5,148 bases of DNA from contig DASSOT010000066.1 of assembly GCA_035700225.1 (NCBI GenBank), positions 1-5,148 on the forward strand, written 5' to 3'. The stretch's first letter is position 1; each line of letters starts with the position of its first letter. A program made the translations under genes and the position numbers. The notes under the pieces were generated by a model. The model searched no databases. It was not told where the DNA came from and was given only the letters and a program-made list of their open reading frames with translations. Shown here piece by piece: positions 5,143 to 5,148 of the stretch. The stretch is from JANWLD01 sp035700225. Lineage in GTDB: Bacteria; Patescibacteriota; Saccharimonadia; Saccharimonadales; 2-12-FULL-41-12.

Positions 5143-5148
5143 ATGGCC

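Overview
This window reads as an ordinary core-gene stretch of a small-genome bacterium, most likely a member of the Candidate Phyla Radiation (Patescibacteria), with Saccharibacteria my first guess. The basis is a DUF5663-type protein (a family I associate with CPR genomes), a shortened PriA, an Fmt with an N-terminal insertion, short intergenic gaps and heavy use of ATA isoleucine codons. TGA is used as a stop codon (yqeY and the DUF5663 gene), which argues against the TGA-recoded CPR lineages. The lineage call rests on recalled family features, not on a search.

Layout: (1) A minus-strand block, read right to left from about 1214 to 1, holds a small winged-helix regulator, ribosomal protein S21 (rpsU), a GatB/YqeY-domain protein and the 5' part of an adenylate kinase that runs off the left edge. 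yqeY and adk overlap by an ATGA junction. (2) A divergent intergenic region (about 1215-1291) carries promoter-like elements for both directions and a perfect 10-bp inverted repeat that overlaps the predicted -35 of the regulator, so it is a candidate autoregulatory operator. (3) A plus-strand block, 1292-4767, holds priA, def and fmt in close succession; the same order is known in Bacillus subtilis. (4) A minus-strand DUF5663-type gene with a Gln/Pro-rich tail meets fmt tail-to-tail with no base between the two stop codons.

Functionally, def and fmt form the N-formylmethionine cycle: Fmt formylates initiator Met-tRNA and deformylase removes the formyl group from nascent protein. rpsU encodes a small-subunit protein involved in initiation, and PriA restarts stalled replication forks. 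Most of the window is therefore translation initiation and genome maintenance. rpsU, and probably def, lack a Shine-Dalgarno sequence and have a -10-like hexamer only 7-9 nt before the ATG, which suggests leaderless or near-leaderless transcripts.

I found no tRNA, rRNA, CRISPR array, insertion sequence or convincing intrinsic terminator. No stretch over 300 bases lacks a gene. I see no obviously new multi-gene system; the best leads are the operator-like palindrome, the leaderless rpsU and def promoters, and the PriA that lacks its winged-helix domain.
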